Assembly: GCA_900155495.1 (NCBI GenBank)
Contig: FTLJ01000051.1
Location: 1-64,000, forward strand
DNA: 64,000 bases
Direction: 5' to 3'
DNA from: Porogramme epimiltina
Lineage: Eukaryota; Basidiomycota; Agaricomycetes; Polyporales; Polyporaceae
Shown here piece after piece: positions 1 through 13,484 of this stretch (its first letter is position 1; each line of letters begins with the position of its first letter). The translations under genes and the position numbers were made by a program. Below the pieces are notes generated by a model. That model was not told where the DNA came from, did not search any database, and saw nothing but the letters and a program-made list of their open reading frames with translations.

Positions 1-3000
1 CCCACGGCGCTACGGCGCTCCGCCACCCCCCTCCGCCCCCTGGCTGCGCAAGTGTCGCCCCCCTCCCCCTCCCCGTTCCTCCCTCCCTCCCACTCGCGCA
101 CTGTGCTCGCGATGTTCCGCATGCTGATGCGCGCCTTCCCTCTCAGCTGTCTCTTCATAATTGGCTCCTGCTCTCACCCGATTCCCCATGCACCTGTATC
201 ATCACCCTACCGCACGTTCCCGGCCGCGACGGCCACCTATTATTCGTTCGCGCACGCCAGCATTCGAAGAAGCCCGCTGCTGTATGAGGAGAGGAAGCTG
301 TAATGGAAGGAGCGCACCCGAGAGAGGACGACCCAAGAGAGAGGAGGAATATTTCGCTATCGCTTGTACATACCCCCCACCACCACCCCTGCTGTCTGTA
401 TCCTGTATGTTGCACTATCGTCCCCGTCACACCTTGTCCACACACCCCGTCCACACACACCGCACCGCACACACCGCCCCCCTGACACACATCTTCCATC
501 ATCTGCTCGAACTTGTGTTTTGGCGTAGCTCGCCGTGCTGTGTTGCAATCTCATCTGCTTTCCATCATCACCATCGTGTGCACGCGCCCCCGCAGAGGGG
601 GGCCCGGGGTGACATTGCGCGCGCGCAGGTGCGCGACGAGGGGGCACCGCGGGAAAGATTCCCCGGGCACGCAGCGCAGCGCGCCGCGAAAGAGGCTGGA
701 GGCGGTGTGGCTCCAAGAGAGATTTCGATTTCTCTTGGAAGCGCGTGTGCGGCGGGCGGCTGCCTGCCCCCCCTCGCCCTTCGCCTTCCGAAGGAGATCT
801 TATCTATAATCAGGGCCGTGGGGGGAGAACGCGACGTCGCCTGCAAGGTTCGAACTTGGGGAATAACGTTATCATGACGCACCTCACGCTTTCCCCGCAG
901 TTGTTCGCTCGTGCATCCCGTGCCCGTGCTCGTGCTCGTAGCACACCGCGCGCTCCCCCGACCGCTCGTCCTGCGCGATCTTCGACCCTTCTCAAGCTCG
1001 GCACACCACGTCACGTCCCCCGCTCCCCGTCCAGCGCGAACGACCCCGTTCGTGGCCGAAAGTTCTGCACCTAGGCCCCGCACTCTAGGTCCCGCCCGTT
1101 CTCCCACAGGGAGCCCGCGACGAGCCCCAAGTGCGGAGGGCGTTCTCACCCTGGGAGGCCACGCGCCGCGACGCGTTCGCCCCCCCACATTCCACTGCGC
1201 GTTCCGCCCGTGCCCCCCATTCCGCCCCGCGCGTTCGCGCGCACCAGCAGACCCCCGGGGCTTCGCACGCGCGAAGGAGGTCGCGGCGGGCGCGAGGCTC
1301 TCGGGGCCCTCTGATCAATCGCGGCGATCCGGGACCACGAACGAGAACGACCACCGCGGCGTCGTCGCGTCGACGTCGTCCCCCCCCCCTTGTCTCCCCC
1401 CGGGCCCCCTCGCGAGATTGCTCACGAGATGGGACGCGAGCCGGCCCCGTGCCTTCCTCCCTATCCGCCAGCCATCGCCATCGCGGCCGCGATCGATAAC
1501 GGCTGCCCAAGCAAGAGCCCCCGGAGGCCTGCCGGGAGGGCTTCCGCTCCTCCGCTCCTCCGCCCGCCCGTCCGCCAGCCGCAGACAAGATTGCATGTGA
1601 TCGGTGCACCGGGGAGAGGTCGTCATAACAATTGGAGCCCCGCGCGACACTCCACGACATGTCGCGAAACTCGCCTCCGGCTGGGGGTGCGGAATGCGCC
1701 TGCGGGGGCGCGCCCTACGTACACCACCTCCTCGTCTTACTCCGGAGCACATCCAACCGACGGGACGCCTGCTGCTCCTCCTCGGAGGCGGCCTCGGACC
1801 ACCGCACTCGCGGGCCGGGTGGCGGACGCCCTCTTCGGCCCACCGTCGCCCTTCCCTCCCCCACCCCTCCCATCGCCATCTGTGTCGCAACCGGCCAATT
1901 AATTGTCTCGCTTGCGCCGCCGGCCGTCGTTGAGGGCGTGCCGCACGCGCCAACGCTCGCATCTGTTCCGAACAGCACCGCCCCGCCCACAACTCCTCCT
2001 CGTACGCGGCTCGTCATCCCCACCTTTTGAACCTGCCGCATCTAAACACGCCGCCGGCCGCCCGCGGCACGCTCGAGCTCGTGATGAGCGCGGCGGTGTG
2101 TGGTTGGGTGTTCCGCTGCGGGGGCGTGAGGGCGGAACGGAAGCTCGCGAGAACGATGGGGCCGCGCTCCGCGCCCACGCGTGCGTCGCCGTCCAGTCAA
2201 TCTTCCAGGCAACAACAACAGCGACGCAGGGGCGCGCGGCGTGCCGCACAACCTTAATTTCACGCCTTCGACGGTACGCCAGCGGCGACGACAAGCTTTC
2301 TGGCTTTCTGAGACCGGCCGGAACGCGGCAGGGACGCTCGGCGGCGACGCGGACCTTGGTTCCGCGCCGCGCTGCGTTCGAAGAAGTCGAAAAAAAACCG
2401 CAGACTGTCTCAGGTCCCCCCACCCCGCGGAGCCCAGCAGCCCGGACGCGTCAAATCGTCAAATGGTCGTTGCCCTCTGCCCTGCGATGTGTGTGCGGAA
2501 CGCGCGCCCGCACACCGGGTGCGCGTGTGGCCAGCCTCCCTAATCCGCGAGAAGATAAGTAACGGCGACGCCTAATCCGCCCCTCACCCGCCCCGCCAAT
2601 ATTACCATATCTGCGCACTCGGCCACAGCGCCTGTCGGGCGTGTGTGCACGCCCCCGCGCTCCCCGACCGCCCGCCCCACGCACCCGCCTCACGGAAGGC
2701 TTCCTTTCCTCCAGCTCCGACGTCCGCCCTCCGAACCCGTGCCCGCCGCCCAGCGCCCCGTCTGGCGTGTCGCCCATTGGTCGTTCCCGTCGAACTGTCG
2801 TGGCCGTCTGCGCAGAGCCCCCTCCTGATCCTCGTCCGGGCGTTCCGGCACGAACGCGCGTTCGGAGCCCGGGCCCGTCCCCCGGTGGCCAGCTCGGCGC
2901 ATGTCTCTTGGCCCCTGCCCTTCCCCCCCCCCCGCGTTCCGCTTCCCGTTTCGACGTCCGCGGGCGCCAGGGATGCAGGCGTTCTTGTGCTGGTTGCGCG

Positions 3001-3613
3001 CCGCGGACACGGGGCCCCCGCGGGCTGTGCAAGCTTGTTCGTCTGTTCAGCGTCCCGCGCGGCGTGGGGCGTGGGGCGTGGTGGCTCTCCTCGTCTGCGT
3101 ACGCGACAGACTCCACGTCGCGTAGCGGGAGACGCTCCATGTATCGCGCGCGCAATCGTGGCGTCGTTGATCCAGATATCCCTCTCTCCTGCAGACGCGC
3201 AAGAATAAGCGTATGCAATGCCATCGACCGCCATCCGCCGTCGCCTCACCTTCGCGTGTGGGGGAGTCCGGCGCCCCCACCCACGCTTCACAATACCAGA
3301 TAGGACGTCATCGAAGTGCACCCGGGACCGCAGCCGGTATATGCAACGCCAGACTGAAGTTTCTTCGAGCACAGGCATGTGGCCCGCCCTCTGACGACGC
3401 AGGTGCCACATCCTGGGTCTCCCGTACACCCCGGGACACCGCGCGCGCCGTCATGGTGAGCGTTCCGAGCCAGCTTCCCGCAACTCTGCTCGGCTCGCCG
3501 CCAGGGTTCCGCGTTCGATCGCTCCCAGCTGCGCCGCCGCCTGCACAAAGGAACGGGCGCGCGCGAGGAGGAGGCAGGAGACAGGAGGCATGGGGGGATG
3601 CCCACAGCGATCG

Positions 3614-3644
3614 CGCGGGCAGCTGACGCCGTCAGCTGCCCGCG
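3614..3644. repeat. Perfect inverted repeat, 15-bp arms, 1-nt centre
   Basis: The arm at 3614-3628 (CGCGGGCAGCTGACG) is matched exactly by its reverse complement at 3630-3644, with one base between them. It could form a cruciform or be a dimer-binding site. Nothing around it identifies a gene. Confidence 0.9.
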
Positions 3645-6110
3645 GCCTCGTTGTCGCCTGGAGGCCCGGAGGGCGCGGCGGCTGGGAGGAGGGGCATTCA
3701 GTCCGTGGTGGCGGACGTGGGACGCGCGCCCGCGAGCTTCATGTCCGCGCACGCCACCCGCGCCCCGAGCTCCTTCGCCCCGTTCCGCCCGCGGGCGTCC
3801 CAGATTCGACAAAGCAAGGCTTCGGGTGAGGGGGGAGGGGGGGGGGTGCTGTACGTCCCGGCGCATTGATCGCTGGTCTCCGTCGAGAGAGCGCCGTGGC
3901 CGGGCGAGCGTGGTGGCGCGGGTGCGGAATACCGGGGCCGGCGCAGGGTGGTGCGGGGTGCGCGGCGGCAGGACGCGGACGCAGCAGGAAGGACGCGGAC
4001 GCGGACGTGGACACGGCCCCCTCGAGCACGCTCACGTTGGGGCTCGAGTGGGAGGATCGGTCAGACCAGGCACGGGCGAGGCCACACTGGCTCGTATCGT
4101 CGTCGTCCTGGGCGCAGCTCGGTCAGCCACGTTTATTTTCGAGAGCGCACGCACCGTCGTGCCCGGCAGGGTCCCCCCCCCCTCCCCTTCCTCCGGCGCG
4201 AGGTTGTGCGCCGGTCGGGCGCTCGAACTTGGCGGAAGCTCGTCCTGATCCCGCGGGCTCGCCGCCCCTGGCGCACCTGCGATAATCTTGCCATCCGCGG
4301 CGCGCGCGCGTGCCGTGCGCATCTCCCGGGACGGGGCTGATAAGTGCTTAACGGATTATGTAGATAGGTTATCCCTCGTCGCGTTTTCGACGCTCGCGCT
4401 TTTTCCTCGAGGCGGCGTCTGATGGGTGTTGTGTCGTTGTACATGTGTGGACGGATGGACGGCCGTGTGAGGCGCCATGAGGATCACGCCGGCGATGACG
4501 TCCGTATGGCCCCGCGAGATGGCATCGTGCGATAACTGCAGAGCGGTGCTGTCGCGCTCACCTCCAGGGCTCCGGTCGGCCGGAAGAATCACGCACAGGA
4601 CCGTCGCGGGTTGCGTGAGCTTCGGCGTGTAAGGGCAGAGTGGGAGATAAGCTTGCGCGAGCGGGAGTTAGTGTGGGTCTGTGAGGGCTATCATCACGCA
4701 TACTCCTCCGAAATCACCGGCCAGAGCTGGATGAGCTGGAGTGAGATGCCGGGGCTGTATGTGGCACGAGCGAGCGTGTTCCCTGCAGCCTGCAGGCGTT
4801 GGTGGGTCTGTGGCGGCGCGGCTTGGCGACGGGGGTAAAGGCCGACGCACCGAACGTGACGCAGGGACCTTCACGATGTGATCCCGGGCGCTAGCGCACA
4901 CCGCCTTGCTTGTCCTCTTTGAACCACGTCCCTCCCGACCGGGGCCGAGCCCCCCCTCGTCGTGCGCGGCCGCGGCGCAGTTCGTCCGCCTTTAGCAGTT
5001 AGCCACGCCGCACGAGATGCGCGCCCCCCGCCGGATTTGCTTCCGCGCGCGGCCCTTGGCGGCCACGCGTTGCCCCTTTGGGCTATATGGCGGGTCACTC
5101 GCCTTCCGCTGGAACGTCCACCGCCCGGCTTTGTCGTCGACGCCCATCCCTCCCCGCACATCCTCCGGGCTCTGACTGCGCGCACGTCACTAGCTGGATG
5201 ATAGCCGTGGTCGCCGACCCCCGAGGGCGCACTTTGTCATCCTGCGCGGGCACAGGCGGGCGCAGCCCTCCTGGCTGCCCAGTCAACGGTCAATCCGAGT
5301 GCCTTCCCTCCAGCCTAGCCTCTGCATGCACTGAGCTAACCCTCCTCCCCTTCGTCTAGGTCCCTATTGGCAGGTCCGCCCCCAGGCACGTCGCGCTGCA
5401 CCCGGCTCGGGGCTGCAATTCATTATCACACGCACTCTATGTCCGAGTGCAGCAGCGTCAGGCTCGCGCCGAGCCGACGTCGACGTGCCTGCGCCGGCCC
5501 TGCATGTGCAGTGCCGTGGGCACCTTGCTCGGTAGCGCCCACCCTCGCGCGCCCCTGCGCGCCGCGAGCCTCGACCGTGCCCCCGCGCTCGTCCAAGCCC
5601 CGCACGGCCCTCGCACGGAATGCTGGACGCCGTCGACGCTGGGGGGCTGGGGCCAGGAAGGACCGCGCGGGGTGCGTCGGATGCGCTCGCCGACTTCTCG
5701 CTACGGATCTGCCAGAGGTGCTTACGGCCCGCACACGGACGGTCGACTGTCGCCTCGGCGTTCGAGTCGGCACGAACTCGGGCGAGCACACGCCTGCCTC
5801 CCCCGCACCCCGCATCCCGCACGGCACGCGTGCATGCATGCATGCGGGCGCGCACGAGCACTTGGCCTCACCGTCCACGGGAACCCCGGGAGCCCCGCGC
5901 GCGCTCTCCGTGCACGCCGGAACAGGACAAAGCAGCACCCATCTGAAGGTCCAAGAACGTCCTCGCGCGCAGAGCCAGGCAGGCGTGACCGCGTCAGGCG
6001 CCGCGGCGGTCACTTGACCGTTCCGCACTCAAATCCCCCCACTCCCCCCACTCTCAACACACACCCGGACATCCCCGCACACACACGCCTGCACGCCTCG
6101 GGGGACGAGC

Positions 6111-6180
6111 GAGGCGTGAGGCGCGAGGCGTGAGGCGCGAGGCGTGAGGCGCGAGGCGTGAGGCGCGAGGCGTGAGGCGC
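6111..6180 (+). repeat. 14-bp tandem repeat, five exact copies
   Basis: The unit GAGGCGTGAGGCGC is repeated five times without a mismatch (70 bp). Each unit contains two GAGGCG-like half units. It lies in the GC-rich block and gives a regular arginine-rich repeat in several frames, which has no other support as protein. Confidence 0.95.
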
Positions 6181-7136
6181 GCCCCAGGAACCCACCCAGA
6201 CGCGCCCCGCGGATCCCCCTTGCGCACCTCCCCAACCTCCTCCCCACGCCCCCGCGGCCCCTGCGCGGATTGTGCGGCGGGGCGTTCCGGCTACTCGGCG
6301 GCTGCAGCAGCGGGGCGCGCGCCGGAGCCTGAGGCTGGAGGCCCGAGACCGAGCGGGGGACAGGGGCGAGACGACGTGCGCGACGGCGCGTCAACCGTTC
6401 TGCCCGCGCCCCGCGCGGCCGTGTCGCCGCGTCCCTCGCGCTCGGGGAGGGAAGACGCGGGCCGCGCACGGCCGCACGGCGAGGATCGCGGGACGCGCGC
6501 GGCGTGCCCGCACGGGCCAATGGCGTGCGCGGGGCAGGAAGAGGGGCTGGGGAAGCGGGGCTGCTGCTGCTGCTCCTGCTGCTCTCCCAGTGGATCGGTG
6601 AATCGCCGCTGCGACGCGCCCTCCCGGGCGGCTTTGGAACGCGCTCGAAAGAAGGAAGGAGACGGTGCGGGGCCCCGCCTGTGTGGGCTGGTGGGCCGTT
6701 ATGTACCTGGTGCGGACGCGATTGGGCCGCGTCCGTAGAGGGGCCCCGCGCGCGCGCTCGTGTGCGGGGCGAAGATCTCGGGCGATCCGGCACCTCCCTC
6801 CTCTTTCGCGTCTTCGCTATTCTCTGCGGGCTCTGGCTCGCCCAAACCCCGCGGGTGCGGCCGCGCCGCTGTGGAAGGGGCCCCATGCCGCGGGGGCGTG
6901 CGCCGCGCCGCGCCGTGCCGTGGGCGAGTCCGGGCACGTCGTGGCTTGTGCTAAGCCTCCGCGGGGAGCTGCGTTTGTCGTGTGCGACGGGGAAAATTGG
7001 TGTTGGGGTCGTTCCATGCTCATCGGCGAGGTGCTCGGACAAAGGAATGCACCATCGCCGTCTCCCACCGCTCGCACGCGCTCCACCGAGCCGTGGGGGC
7101 GGCGGGAGGGGTTGGAAAGCGTTAAGTAGCTTTCTG

Positions 7137-7158
7137 GTCGGCCGTGGGCACGGCCGAC
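7137..7158. repeat. Inverted repeat, 10-bp arms
   Basis: GTCGGCCGTG at 7137-7146 is matched by its reverse complement at 7149-7158 across 2 nt. It sits at the left edge of a small AT-richer island (about 7130-7290) inside the GC-rich block. Confidence 0.85.
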
Positions 7159-10100
7159 AAGGTTTGAATTTGAATTCGCTGGCAAGTCAAGGCTGGATGG
7201 GGAGATCGTTAACGTTAAAACCCGTTAGTTTGCTGACGCACGAATCTGCACGACAGATAACCTCAAGTAGGAATGGACCCGTGACCGTCCTTGGGCTACG
7301 AGACGCCCACCTGCGGTGTGCACTGTGGGGCTGCACGACAGCATTCTGGAGCCCTCCATTCTCCGCGCGAGCGGACGTGCTGTGCGGTGAGTACAGACGG
7401 ATGACAGGCTCTCTGCGACTTGTCCGCCACCGCGGGTGGCCAGCTGCCCGAGTCGGGCATGGCACCCGCTGTGGCGGACACACGCCTGCCCCGCGCGGAC
7501 AGAAAGACGCGTCGCTGAGCCCGCGCTAGCCCTCTCTCCTCCGTCAGCGACGCCGGAGACCGCGCCGGCGGGGCTCAATGTTCAGCGCGCGCACCCAAGA
7601 CCCGCGCGCGCCGCGGCGCGAGCGCACTCGCCAGGCCTCCCCGCTCCCAGAACTCCTCGCCCCCCGCTCCGAGTCGCTAGCGCAGCGCAACTCCGGGCCG
7701 CCGCTCCCCGCCGTTCGCGGTCGCGGCCGCGGAGCGGAAGAGACGTTCCGTCGCGTCGCGTCGCGTCGCGCACGACGCGCGGGGCTTCGACTTCCCTGCG
7801 CGGACGGGTGGGGGGAGCGTGGGGGTGCGGTGCCTGTCGCGGCGCGCTCCTGCGCGGCCGTCCGTCCTTTCTGCGCCGGCGGCGGCGGGCCCGCATCCGA
7901 CGCTGCGTCCTGGAATCCTGAGGGCATGGGGCGTGGGTCCGTGGGTCCGGCGCCCGGCCGCCGCGCCTTGCGAACGCAGAACCTCGGACGCGCGCGCCGC
8001 ACGTTCTCTAGACCCCGCGCGACCCCGAGCCCGCGCGCGCGATAGAGTATGCGGCGGCTGCGGACGCGGCCGTTGCGTTGTGCGCTGAATGGGGGGCGCG
8101 ACGAGCTTTGTCCGGGCCTTCTCCTTCGCCCCCCGTCCCGCTGAATTAGTCTGAGCGCGGGCACCGGGACTCGACCTATCACTGGTGCGCCCCTGGCGCC
8201 GGGCGCGCGTCACGTTGGGTAGAACGCCGGCGCGGCTCCGCCCGCGCAGTGGTCGTCGCAGACATCCTCGGGGGCACCGCGGTAAGTATGTGTGCTGCAG
8301 ACGTCGTAGAGACTGCACAGCGTCGTCATCTGGGTTACGTCGGACGCGTGGGCAGGCGGGCACGAGACGCAGAGACGTTCAATAGTGTCATGTCATCCCC
8401 CGCTGCTCCTATCACTCAGCGCCACCCTGCGGGGCTGAGCAATGGTATTAATGACGCTGACGACGCCCCCCCCCCACTTCGTTAGTGGACTGGAACCCAG
8501 CGATCGCGCGTCGCGCTCGCGCTGGCGGTCGCCAAGCCAGCCGCAGCCACACCGGTAAGTGGCTGGCCGCGGCGGGCGCGCTGCTGGGCTGTTGACAGGA
8601 GCCCGGGAGGCGCGAAGCTGCGAGGGCTCGATCGATGCTCGCGCTAGGCCCGTTCGGGCAAAACGGCCCTGATCGGCGGGCGAGCGCGCGCGCGCACGAA
8701 TGCGAGCCGAGGCCGGGGTCAAGGTTTGCTCTTACGCGCGTGCCGCGTTCTGTGTTCTGCGGAAGGAACGAACTCACGCGTCGCGACGACGGGACGCGCG
8801 GCGCGCCCTCCCACCCGCGTTCGTGCGTTTCTTTCTCTCGGGCGATCCGTCCAGAGGGCTCGAAGGGCGAGCGAGGTTCGGCGCGCTGCTCTGCGGGGTG
8901 TGCGGCACGCGCGCGCGTGGGAGCGGGGGCGTGCGGGGGCGATAGCGTCGCGAGGCGTGATCTGCTGAGCGGGCGCGGGAACGGGGAAGCGCGGCGGCGA
9001 GAACTGGAGAAGGCGCGAAGCCGCGTCGGAGTCTGGCGAGGTACGCACGCACGCAGGCCGGCCGGGGGACGCTGCTCCTCCTCCTCCTGCCCGGCGCGAA
9101 TTCACCCCGCATTGTCGTTGGGCGGCGAGCGCGCCTGCGCCGGTTCGAGCGCAGCTGGATAGATGTCCGCCGCCGCCCCCGCCACCGAGTGGAGGGGTCT
9201 GGGCTGGGGAATGCCCTCTGAGGAGTTGGGCGTTGCGGCAGGGGCAGCAGCTGGCAGGTTCTATCCGAACAGACGTGAGGACCGCGGCGCGCGTGGCGGC
9301 AGGCTTCCTAGGTTCGAATAGGCGCTTCGCTCGCCCCCTTGCTGGAACGCGGGTTCGCTGCAGTCGTCCTGCGGTTGGCCGGTCGTGGTCCCCCCTTGGT
9401 CAGCCAATACGACGACGTGCAACGCATCGATCGAAGCGGCGCAGGTTATGGAATTCACCTTCTCGGACAGGTCACGACGCGCACAAGAACGGCGCCTCTC
9501 CAGCGTCGCGCGCCCGCACGCTGGGTGCTGAGAAGCCTCGCGCGAGCTCGGCTCCCGTGCCCCCCTCCCTGCGCCTTCTCGCGATACAACCCGTACGCGG
9601 GCGACGCCCTCGTTTTCCGCCACCGCCGCGTAATATCGCGCATGCGCGCGCAGGTGTTTTCTACCCCGCACTTCCCCTCCCCCAGGGCTTCGCGCCGCGG
9701 CCCAGGGGGGCGAACTCCTTCTCTCGCGTACGTGCGCGCGGGAGGTCACCTGCAGAGTGCCGGGCCACGCCGTGGCGTTGCGTGGATGACCCGCGAACGC
9801 GTCCGGCGAGTCAGAAGCCGCGGAAGCTCGCGCGTGGGCCTGGCGGCGGACGCGTCGACTTCGCACGGCACGGGCCTTTCGCCGTCGCGCCGCGACTGTG
9901 CGTACGTCTCTCTGTGGGTGGGGGCTCTCGAGCAGCCCATCGTTCTCCCCATTCAGATGCCCATCCGAACCCGCCGATGGCTATCGCGTCCCCCCTTCGA
10001 CATTGCATTCGAAGACACCGCGAGAAGGGGGGCCCGCGATACATTGCGCCAGCCGTCGTCGCTGTCGCCCAATCCCCCGGCCTCGGCCAACCGCCATAAT

Positions 10101-11756
10101 ACCTCCCTGCCCCCGCGCGCGCTCGCGCAGCGCCGCCAAAGAAACCAACCCCGCACACGGGCGCGCGAGAGGCGCCCGGTGGAGAGCACTCGCGGGAACG
10201 CAGGGGCCGCCCGCTCGCCCGGGGAGGCAGCCCCTTCTCCCGTCTCCGTCGAGAAGACCCCCCTGCGCGCGGACTTTACGTGACGCGCCCTCCGGCCGTG
10301 ATGCGGCGCGAGGAAGGCCCAGGGGGACGCCCGGCGCCGCTGCTCGGGCAGGGGCAGCAGCACGCGAGCGCGTACACGTCTTCCCTGTCTCGCGTCGCGG
10401 GCACACGACGCGGCCGGTATACGTGACGCGGGGGCGCGCCCTGCTGCGCTCGCGGGCGGGTGGAGTGCATTTGCACCCCCGCCCCCCGCGCCGGGGAGTG
10501 GGAGAGGCTCAGGGGGTGGCGGCGCGACGTGCGTTGCCAGAGTGCGTCGCGGGGCCCCACGCGGTGGACGTTCTCTGCACCTGCGTGGAGGGAGGGAAGC
10601 GGGCCCGGGGCTGCGCGGCGGCGGCGGCGTCGGTGTCGGTAGCCCGTCGTCGCGCTTCGCCGAACTTCTGGATCGACCGCGCTCTCCCGCACGCACGTCT
10701 GTACGTATGTCGCCCGTTATGGGCGTGCTTCACTGGCGGTGTGGCAATGACAAACTTAGCGTGATCCCGACCTACTGCGTCCGTCCTGACTGACTGACCG
10801 ATTGATGACGCACGCCCGGGCTCGGGCTGGCCCCTCCAGATAACGTGCGGGCTTCCTCCCGGAGCCTGCTCTTCAGTCAGCATAACCGGGGAGGTGTGAT
10901 AAACATAGTAGCGTACGCCCTTGTTCGCACTTCTAGTGCGAGCTAAGTTCAGCGCACCACTAAATACAGACGCCTCGCGGCAGCGTCCAGCGCGCCCCTG
11001 CGCCCGTGCCCAAACACGTCTGGGCTGGCACACACATCGTCCCCCCACCCCGGCGACAATTCGAGGCAGCCCGCGGACGCCCTGGAGCTCTCACTATAGG
11101 AGGGGGCCGCACGCTGTCCCCCCAAGAATCCGACACGCCTCGGAGGCAACACCGCGCGGGGGCCACACGCGGGGGCGTATGACGCGCCGGTGCGCTCACT
11201 AGTGCGCGGCAGCCGCCACCGGGCGCATCATGGCCCCGGTCCCGGGAAAGAAGGGGGGTCGCTGCCGCAGGTGCGGAGCAGCCGTGCGGGGCTGAGAGCA
11301 GCTCGCTCGCCCTTTTCGCCGGCGCGAATCTAGTCGTCCTACTAGGGATCTGGTCGTCCTAGGGGGCTTGGGCTTGGGCGCGGGCTTGGGGGCAGAAGTA
11401 GAAGGCTTCGGGTTCCATGTGGCACCGCACGTCCTCCGACGAGATCGAGGGGTCTGTGCGCCGCCCGCAGGGCGGTGGAGTAGCGGTAGCAGGGAACCGT
11501 GACGATGGGGGAGGGGGGCTGGAAACTAGGCAGGCGCGCGCGCTGCCGCACCGTCCACCGTCCTGTGTGGTGTGTGTGTGCTTCGAAGATCGGGATGTCG
11601 TCGCGCTGCATGCCGCTGCCGCTGCTCGGAAGCCCCGCCGCTTCGAAGTTCGCGTTTTCATGACGCCCGTCCGGGAGCGGACGACGGGGAGCGAAAGGGG
11701 GTTCGCGAAAGTAATCTGTATGTAATCTCGGGCGCGCGGCGGAGCCGGGAGCCGCG

Positions 11757-11785
11757 CCGCTGCTGTTGCTGTTGCTGCTGTTGCG
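11757..11785 (+). repeat. CTG/TTG triplet-rich tract
   Basis: An imperfect run of CTG and TTG triplets. A similar CTG-rich run starts at 6561. These look like ordinary slippage-prone microsatellites of the GC-rich block. Confidence 0.7.
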
Positions 11786-12024
11786 GTGCGCGGCGCGCAG
11801 GTGCGGCGCCGTCTCATCTCTGGCCACAGGACGTAGCACTGGGGGCGCGGGCGACTTTGCTGGGAGACCACAGTGGGCCAGAGGCATTGATAGCGCGCCT
11901 GGGTGCGCTGCGCGCGCGCGCCGTGGGCCCGTCCGCCAGTCGCGTTTGAGCCTAGCCCTCCTCCCCCCCTCCCCCCTTCCCAACCCACAAAGGGAAACGG
12001 CACGGCCGACAGCGACGGTGCACG

Positions 12025-12060
12025 GTCCTGGCTCCCTGGTCCTGGCTCCTGGCTCCTCCT
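12025..12060 (+). repeat. Imperfect short tandem repeat (TCCTGGC-type)
   Basis: Four near-copies of a 7-12 bp TCCTGGC(TCC) unit lie head to tail. No coding context is supported. Confidence 0.65.
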
Positions 12061-13462
12061 GGGGGCTGATGGCGATATGGTTAGCCTCGAGCCCGCCCTG
12101 GGAGCCCGCCCGGCCGCGCGCGGGCATCCGGGCATTCCAGCGGGATGCGCACGTACTCAATATGCTCAATAGGCTCGGGGGCCCGGCGAAGCTGCCCTCG
12201 CACTCGCTGGTGATAGTTGCCCGCCCACCGCTGCGCAGTCTCGTCCGCCCAATCCTGGTTAGGGGTGGGGTGGGGGTAGTGGGGGTAGCGCGCCAGATGG
12301 GACGCGCGCGCGCGCGGGGGGGTTCGCCCCTTCTCCCTCGAACTGCTGCTGCTGGGTGTGGGCGGCACCGCGGGCAGCCAGCCAGTCAGCGTCGTCCGCC
12401 CGCTCCGCCGCGGTGCACATCAGCGAACCCTTGCCGGAGAAGTCGGCGCAGGGCGCGACGCGCACCGTCGGAGCGCGGGCGGTGGTGGGCAGGGGGGGCG
12501 GTGCCTGCCCAAGAGCCTGCCAGGGAAGCGTGCTCCCCAGCGCACCGCGGGCGCGCGCGCGCGCGACACGAGGGCGTGCACCCCCCGCCGGCGTGAGTGA
12601 CTCGCTTCTTTGGCTTCACGCGCGTGTCGAGGGCCGGAGGGGCGCCGCTCCGGCTGTCCTCCATCATTATCCAGTGCTCCTTCTGCGGCGTCGGGACGCG
12701 TGGACGACGTCTTCGTCAGCGTTTGCGTTTGCAGAGCAGGGGGGAGCGGGCGTCCGGCCTAGGCAGGCAACAGCAGGCTCGCGCATCGCGAAGCCAGACT
12801 GCGACCTAGGGTCCCGCGATGGTGGCCCCCTCCCCTACCCCCTTTCACCCGGCTCTCCTGCCTCCGCCGCGCGGCGGCTGGTGGCGGTCTGATGTGCAGA
12901 CCACAACGACAGGAACAAGAAACATTGCGGCGCGACGGCGGGGGTGCCGCCCACTCGCTGCCGCCGCCGTCGCAGAAGCAGAAGCAGCGGTGTTCGCGAT
13001 ACTGCTCGCGACCGCGCCCCAGGGCGGGACAGGGGCGGGTGCCTGGGAAGAAGTGGTTATTCAGCTGCAAGAGCCGCTGTTGCTCGCGCCGTCTCAGGTC
13101 TGTCGTGGCCGCTGCCGCTCCCGCCCGTCGCCGTCGCCGTCTTCCCGTTCGCGTTCGCGTTCGTCGCCACCGCTCGTGCATCGGCCGCGGAAGCGCAACA
13201 CATTGGGCGGCCCTGGCCCCTGGGGGCGAAGAGAACCCGCGCGGGGGGCGCAGAGGAAGCCGGCCGGGAGGGGAAGGGAGAAGGGAGAAGGGCGGGCGGG
13301 GATCGAAATTGGCTCGGGACGCGGCGCTCACTGGTGCGTTCGCGCGGAAATGAGATCTAGGGCGAAGATTGGGTGCGGGCAGGGCCGCCGCTACCAGGCT
13401 GAGCGAGTGAGTATGGGCGGGAGAACGGGAGAACGAGCGAACGATAGGCCAGCGTGTGCGCG

Positions 13463-13484
13463 CCAGCCAGCCAACCAACCAACC
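13463..13484 (+). repeat. CCAG/CCAA tetranucleotide repeat
   Basis: Two CCAG units are followed by three CCAA units and a partial unit, a short microsatellite within the GC-rich block. Confidence 0.8.

Noticed and set aside
1..60. Possible telomere at the left edge
   Set aside because: No TTAGGG or CCCTAA repeats are present.
843..870. tRNA-like GGTTCGAA stretch
   Set aside because: The flanking bases do not form a T-arm with a proper five-pair stem, and no acceptor or anticodon arm fits. The same was true for a similar stretch near 9305.
6029..7529. Pair of opposite open frames of about 340 codons
   Set aside because: Both cross tandem repeats and have no recognisable protein. They are chance frames in GC-rich DNA.
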